Translations under genes and position numbers: made by a program
In this document: positions 5,129-8,201 of the stretch, piece by piece
Layout of the letters: each line of letters starts with the position of its first letter
How positions within the stretch are numbered: the first letter of the stretch is position 1
Notes under the pieces: model-generated
Told to the model about the DNA's origin: nothing
Database searches by the model: none
What the model saw: only the letters and a program-made list of their open reading frames with translations
Source of the DNA: an uncultured Clostridia bacterium
GTDB lineage: Bacteria > Bacillota > Clostridia > Lachnospirales > Lachnospiraceae
NCBI GenBank assembly: GCA_946620335.1
Contig: CAMONF010000128.1
Location: 1 to 8,201, forward strand
Length of the DNA: 8,201 nucleotides
Reading direction: 5' to 3'

Positions 5129-5746
5129 ATGAAAAATGAAATGCATCGCAGGATTGCCCTCACCGTCTGCGGCGTCCTGATCGCCGGCTTCAGCGTCGGC
5201 ATGTTCCAGTACTCCACCATGGGTCTGGACCCCTTCCAGGTCTTCGCCCACGGCGTCTGGAACAAATTCAGCGGTTTCGGCTTCGGCCCCGTCTACATGG
5301 TGATCAACCTGATCCTCCTGGCCGTGGATTATTTCCTTCTGGACCGGAAGAAGATCGGCATCGCCACCTTCATCAACCTCTTTCTCCTGGGGTACGTGGT
5401 GGATTTCTCGGCCTGGCTCTGGAACACCCTCCTGCCCGGCCCATCCTTCGTCGTCCGCCTGCTCTTCCTGCTCATGGCCGTGGTCATCATGTGCCTGGCT
5501 TCCGCCCTCTATTTCACCGGTGACCTGGGCGTGTCCACCTACGACGCCATCGCCTTGACCCTTTCTGAGCGGAAAGGCTGGGATTTCAGAATCGTTCGCA
5601 TCACATCCGACCTCATCTGCACCCTGGCGGGCACCCTCCTGGGCGTCATGCCCGGCATCGGCACCATCATCACCGCCTTCTTTATGGGACCGCTGATCGC
5701 CTTCTTCCGCAGGACGGTGGCGGATCCGCTACGTTACGGGAAATAA
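5129..5746 (+). CDS. YczE/YyaS/YitT-type integral membrane protein
   Basis: A 205-residue membrane protein of the YczE group. About five hydrophobic helices are visible: roughly 8-28, 55-71, 76-98, 108-131 and 157-190 (the last may be two). Conserved family features are GLDPF at 32-36, GVSTYDA at 134-140 and the C-terminal GIGTIITAFFMGPLI near 176-190. The molecular function of the family is not settled; a transport role is often supposed. The ATG at 5129 has CGGAGG eight bases upstream. It has its own promoter (5038-5066) behind the ridA terminator and so is probably transcribed alone. The stop TAA (GGGAAATAA) is followed within five bases by the REP-like repeat cluster, which separates it from the convergent alpha/beta hydrolase gene. 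Confidence 0.9.
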   Translation: MKNEMHRRIALTVCGVLIAGFSVGMFQYSTMGLDPFQVFAHGVWNKFSGFGFGPVYMVINLILLAVDYFLLDRKKIGIATFINLFLLGYVVDFSAWLWNTLLPGPSFVVRLLFLLMAVVIMCLASALYFTGDLGVSTYDAIALTLSERKGWDFRIVRITSDLICTLAGTLLGVMPGIGTIITAFFMGPLIAFFRRTVADPLRYGK

Positions 5747-5750
5747 AAAC

Positions 5751-5907
5751 TGGGAATCGGGGAAAATGGGAATCAGGGACGGTTCCTTTTCCCACTTTTC
5801 GTAAAACGAAAAGTGGGAAAAGGAACCGTCCCTGATTCCCATTTTCCCCAGCTCCGTAAATCGAAAAGTGGGAAAAGGAACCGTCCCTGATTCCCATTTT
5901 CCCCGCT
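5751..5907. repeat. REP-like cluster: 43-bp perfect inverted repeat plus a third direct copy
   Basis: Bases 5760-5802 are the exact reverse complement of 5806-5848, with a loop of three A's. The right arm is repeated in direct orientation at 5862-5904 (55 bp further on), separated by AGCTCCGTAAAT. A worn start of another copy (CTGGGAATCGGG) lies at 5751-5762. The inner 27-bp core (5767-5793, 5815-5841, 5870-5896) is identical to both arms at 1-71. The cluster fills the gap between two convergent genes, where a bidirectional transcription stop is plausible. The arms hold T-runs (CCTTTTCCC), but no classic U-tail follows the stem. No transposase is nearby. Confidence 0.92.
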
Positions 5908-5915
5908 CAGACCAT

Positions 5916-6929
5916 TTACCCAAACAGCCTCTTCAGCCAGTTCACATATAGCCCCTTCCACTGCTCCACCACAGAATAATCCGGCGTTCCAAAGGGACCC
6001 GGCCGCACGACGCAGCCGCCGAAGCCATGTCCGCCCACCGGGAACATGTGCAGTTCACAGTCGACCTTCAGAGCAAAGGCCTTCATGGCCAGCTCCGCCA
6101 GGAACTGGGGCTGCACCACATCATCGTTCATGGCGTTGCAAAGGAACATGGGCGGGCAGTTCTCCGTCAGGTGTGACCGCATATCCAGCGTCTCCGCAAA
6201 TGCACGGCGCCTGTCCAGATCGTCGTAGACCTCCCGGCCGGCGATGCAGGCCAGGGCCTTGTCCACAGACATGTCGATGGCGGGATAACACATGGCGACC
6301 GCATTTACGCTGCCGTCCACCTGATCGATTTCATCGGGTGTATACCCTTCATATGCTGCCGGCGCATTGCCGAACACAATGGCTTCCACACCGCAGAGGT
6401 TGCCGCCTGCAGAAAAACCGATCGTAGAGATCTTATCGGGATCAATGCCGTACTCGGCAGCATGATACCTCACGTAGCGCACGGCCCGCTGGCAGTCCAT
6501 GAACATGAGCGGCGAATGGTAGGGATAGGTGCGATACCAGAGGACAAACACACTGATACCTGCCTCATTGAGGAAATGAGCAATGTCCGAGCCTTCCCCC
6601 TCCATGGACTTGAACATGTAGGCGCCGCCCGGGCACACGATGACGGCCGTATCCGCGCCTTCGACAAGATAAGGCACCAGGAATGGAACGTCGTCGTAGG
6701 TCTCCTTCGCATATCCGCCGAGGATTTCCTGGCGGTAGACCATCGTGTCACACCCCTTCATATCGCCGAGCTCGTCGCAGCTCTTGTCCCAGACGCCGGG
6801 ATATTTGGTGAAAACGTCCTCCATCGTGATGCTTTCATCCCACTTCAGGATATCGGTCTTGCTCTTGCCGGTATTGCCCGGAACAGATGCGCCCCAAATC
6901 GGAAGCACATTGACATTTTCAAATTTCAT
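5916..6929 (-). CDS. Alpha/beta hydrolase (acetyl-esterase / Aes-like)
   Basis: A 337-residue serine hydrolase. The oxyanion-hole motif is PGGAY at 100-104 (the HGG equivalent), the nucleophile elbow GFSAGG at 171-176 with S173, the acid is D269 or D270 (NAMNDDVVQP), and the base H301 (PVGGHGFGG). This order and spacing fit the esterase/BD-FAE-like branch that removes acetyl or other short acyl groups from sugars or small molecules. No signal peptide is seen, so it acts inside the cell. The first 90 residues precede the fold and hold no recognised domain. The ATG at 6929 follows AGAGGAGG about eight bases upstream. It lies 159 bp downstream of aguB and may be read from its own promoter near 7040. 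No metabolic link between the two is evident. Confidence 0.88.
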   Translation of the reverse strand: MKFENVNVLPIWGASVPGNTGKSKTDILKWDESITMEDVFTKYPGVWDKSCDELGDMKGCDTMVYRQEILGGYAKETYDDVPFLVPYLVEGADTAVIVCPGGAYMFKSMEGEGSDIAHFLNEAGISVFVLWYRTYPYHSPLMFMDCQRAVRYVRYHAAEYGIDPDKISTIGFSAGGNLCGVEAIVFGNAPAAYEGYTPDEIDQVDGSVNAVAMCYPAIDMSVDKALACIAGREVYDDLDRRRAFAETLDMRSHLTENCPPMFLCNAMNDDVVQPQFLAELAMKAFALKVDCELHMFPVGGHGFGGCVVRPGPFGTPDYSVVEQWKGLYVNWLKRLFG

Positions 6930-6979
6930 GATTGGCCTCCTCTGACATCCCTACCCGGATGCCTGTCGTTCTTTGTCCG

Positions 6980-7021
6980 CGCCCGTCACATATGGGCGAA
7001 ACAGACGAATACATGACGGGC
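6980..7021 (-). promoter_or_regulatory. Leader hairpins of the alpha/beta hydrolase gene, mutually exclusive
   Basis: GCCCGTCA (6981-6988) can pair with TGACGGGC (7014-7021), an 8-bp stem with a 25-base loop. The left arm can instead form CGCCC (6980-6984) with GGGCG (6994-6998). The two folds share bases, so only one can exist at a time. They lie between the candidate promoter at 7040-7048 and the gene start. No T-tract makes either a standard terminator. Confidence 0.45.
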
Positions 7022-7039
7022 TATTCCCATTGCACCACT

Positions 7040-7048
7040 ATTTTAACA
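7040..7048 (-). promoter_or_regulatory. Candidate extended -10 promoter of the alpha/beta hydrolase
   Basis: The minus strand reads TGTTAAAAT: TG, one base, then TAAAAT (7040-7045), five of six matches to the -10 box in extended form. No -35 is evident, as is normal for extended -10 promoters. Start of transcription would be near 7033, giving a leader of roughly 100 bases that holds the hairpins at 6980-7021. Confidence 0.4.
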
Positions 7049-7088
7049 CAGCCTTTCCGCCAAATTCTAAAGGGATTTTCCACCGTTT

Positions 7089-7994
7089 TCAAATGCGACG
7101 CTTACCGGCGGCCTCATTTTCTCCCGCCAGTATCCCATAGCACTCCGGCCGCCGGTCGCGGAAAACACCCCAGCTCATCCGGGTCGCATAGGCCTCGTCC
7201 AGGTCCAGCTCAGCGACCAGCACCTCCTCCCGGTCCCTGCTGCCGTCCGCAATCAAGGCCCCGGTCTCGTCTGTGATAAATGAAGACCCGTAGAAGTTCA
7301 AGGATGATGTCTGGTTGTTATTTTCCTTGCAGGGCGCGACGCTCTCGAGGCCAATCCGGTTGGCGGCGATGACCGGCACCAGGTTGGCAGCCGCATGCCC
7401 CTGCATGCAGCGCCGCCAGTGGGGCATGCTGTCCGCCTCCAGGATGGGCTCGGAGCCGATGGCCGTCGGGTAGAGGATCAGCTCAGCCCCGGCCAGAGCC
7501 ATGGCCCTGGCGCACTCCGGGAACCACTGGTCCCAGCAAATACCGACGCCAATCTTTCCATATGCCGTATCCCAAACCTTAAAGCCCGTGTCACCCGGCG
7601 TAAAGTAGAATTTCTCCTGATAAAAATGGTCATCCGGTATGTGGGTCTTCCTGTAAATCCCCAGGATTTCCCCGTCCGTGTCAATCATGGCCACCGTGTT
7701 GTAAAGCACTGTACCGGCCTTCTCATAAAAGCTGACAGGAATCACGAGAGCCCGGTCCTTGGCCACCTGCTGAAATTCTCTCACCGCAGGGTTCTCCGCA
7801 AGAGGCGTCGCGAACTCGTAATGCTCATATTGGCGTTCCTGACAGAAATAAGGCCGCTCGAAGAGTTCCGGCAAGAGGACCACCTGGGCGCCCGCATCGG
7901 CCGCCTGAATGACCATTTCTTTGGCTTTTGCTATATTTTCGGAAGGCTCGGCACTCATCCTCATCTGGACGGCTGCCACTTTCAGTTTCCGCAT
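7089..7994 (-). CDS. aguB: N-carbamoylputrescine amidase
   Basis: A 301-residue carbon-nitrogen hydrolase (nitrilase superfamily). It converts N-carbamoylputrescine to putrescine, CO2 and ammonia, the last step of the agmatine route. The Glu-Lys-Cys triad is present, numbered from the chosen ATG: E43 (LLPELFERPYF), K116 (YRKTHIPDD) and C153 (GICWDQWFPE). The C-terminal TRMSWGVFRDRRPECYGIL and the MPHWRRCMQGHAAANLVP segment are typical of AguB rather than of other amidases. A GTG at 7997 lies directly before the ATG at 7994; I prefer the ATG because GGAGG is six bases from it but only three from the GTG. AguB genes usually sit beside aguA (agmatine deiminase) and often speA and speE; any partner would be upstream, beyond 8201. 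No promoter is convincing in 7998-8090, so it may be in an operon. Confidence 0.93.
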   Translation of the reverse strand: MRKLKVAAVQMRMSAEPSENIAKAKEMVIQAADAGAQVVLLPELFERPYFCQERQYEHYEFATPLAENPAVREFQQVAKDRALVIPVSFYEKAGTVLYNTVAMIDTDGEILGIYRKTHIPDDHFYQEKFYFTPGDTGFKVWDTAYGKIGVGICWDQWFPECARAMALAGAELILYPTAIGSEPILEADSMPHWRRCMQGHAAANLVPVIAANRIGLESVAPCKENNNQTSSLNFYGSSFITDETGALIADGSRDREEVLVAELDLDEAYATRMSWGVFRDRRPECYGILAGENEAAGKRRI

Positions 7995-8090
7995 CACGTA
8001 CCTCCGTGTTCATGTATATACAGGAAGGGGCGCGGCACCAGATGCCACGCATTAACACGCTTGCTCTGCAAACAGGGCAAGCCATTCACT

Positions 8091-8194
8091 GCAGATGTCA
8101 CGACCTCCTGGCCCACACGCTGCAGACGAGTCATACAAGATCTCGCAAACTCCACTACCTCCTAACCCACACGCTGCTGTCGAGTCATATAACA
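8091..8194 (-). repeat. 54-bp tandem repeat upstream of aguB
   Basis: Bases 8091-8140 and 8145-8194 are alike at 39 of 50 positions, with a period of exactly 54 bp. The best-kept part includes CCCACACGCTGC and CGAGTCATA. On the minus strand one frame reads YMTRQQRVG-stop (stop 8162-8164) in the right copy and CMTRLQRVGQ in the left; differences there include several third-base changes. Another frame is open from the window edge to TAA at 8052-8054 (49 codons) and holds two 18-residue repeats starting LYDS. I do not call either a gene. By analogy with the other loci this may be an echo of the 3' end of the next gene upstream. The remaining 7998-8090 holds a 6-bp stem (8059-8064 with 8077-8082) and a TGTATATACA palindrome (8013-8022). 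Confidence 0.7.
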
Positions 8195-8201
8195 CATCCA
8201 A

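Noticed and set aside
1..5907. Composite mobile element bounded by the two REP-like clusters
   Set aside because: The intervening genes are ordinary chromosomal housekeeping genes in both orientations, there is no transposase, and the repeats are simple palindromes of the kind found many times in a genome.
6990..7088. Possible fifth tail echo, after aguB (GCCGGTAAG near the stop against GGCGGAAAG 48 bp on)
   Set aside because: Only about 8 of the first 12 bases match and a gap is needed to continue; not distinguishable from chance.
7395..8165. 256-codon plus-strand ORF opposite aguB
   Set aside because: Antisense to a clear AguB gene with all catalytic residues; basic, Arg/His-rich translation typical of a GC-rich shadow frame.
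8052..8201. Partial gene in the 49-codon open frame at the right edge, with two 18-residue LYDS repeats
   Set aside because: Too short to tell from chance and dependent on the tandem DNA repeat; the alternative frame shows more silent differences. Left as an open alternative rather than a called gene.

Overview
The window is GC-rich and gene-dense, with strong AGGAGG-type ribosome binding sites. Its proteins look like those of anaerobic Firmicutes: a YczE-type membrane protein, an alcohol-acetyltransferase-like enzyme, a single-domain Smr protein and an AguB-type amidase. I infer a gut-type clostridium (Lachnospiraceae or Oscillospiraceae). The species cannot be fixed from the sequence. I see no rRNA, tRNA, CRISPR array, phage gene or transposase.

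Layout. Positions 1-111 hold a palindromic REP-like repeat and its worn copies. From 4244 down to 135 lies a minus-strand block: a condensation/acetyltransferase-superfamily enzyme, an Ap4A-type Nudix hydrolase, an HD-domain hydrolase, a MutT-type Nudix hydrolase, a small Smr protein and a YfcE-type phosphodiesterase. The last three are packed 9-15 bp apart and look like one operon. A divergent promoter region (about 4245-4454) separates this block from plus-strand ridA (4455-4823), which ends in a strong terminator. A YczE-type membrane protein follows with its own sigma-A-like promoter. A three-copy cluster of the same REP-like repeat lies between it and a convergent minus-strand alpha/beta hydrolase. 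The window ends with an N-carbamoylputrescine amidase (aguB) on the minus strand.

Function. Most genes are housekeeping or metabolite-repair enzymes: two Nudix proteins, RidA, an HD hydrolase and a phosphodiesterase. AguB belongs to polyamine synthesis (agmatine to putrescine), and its usual partner aguA may lie just beyond 8201.

The unusual signal is between the genes. After three genes (HD hydrolase, acyltransferase, ridA) the intergenic DNA contains tandem, partly decayed copies of the 3' end of the gene itself, with periods of 44, 106 and 77 bp. A fourth tandem repeat (54 bp) lies upstream of aguB. After the HD gene the copies form a chain of tiny ORFs whose start and stop codons overlap. 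Two neighbouring units would encode almost the same 15-residue peptide. I know of no named element that matches this. It may be a mutational habit of this genome (tail duplication) or something functional.
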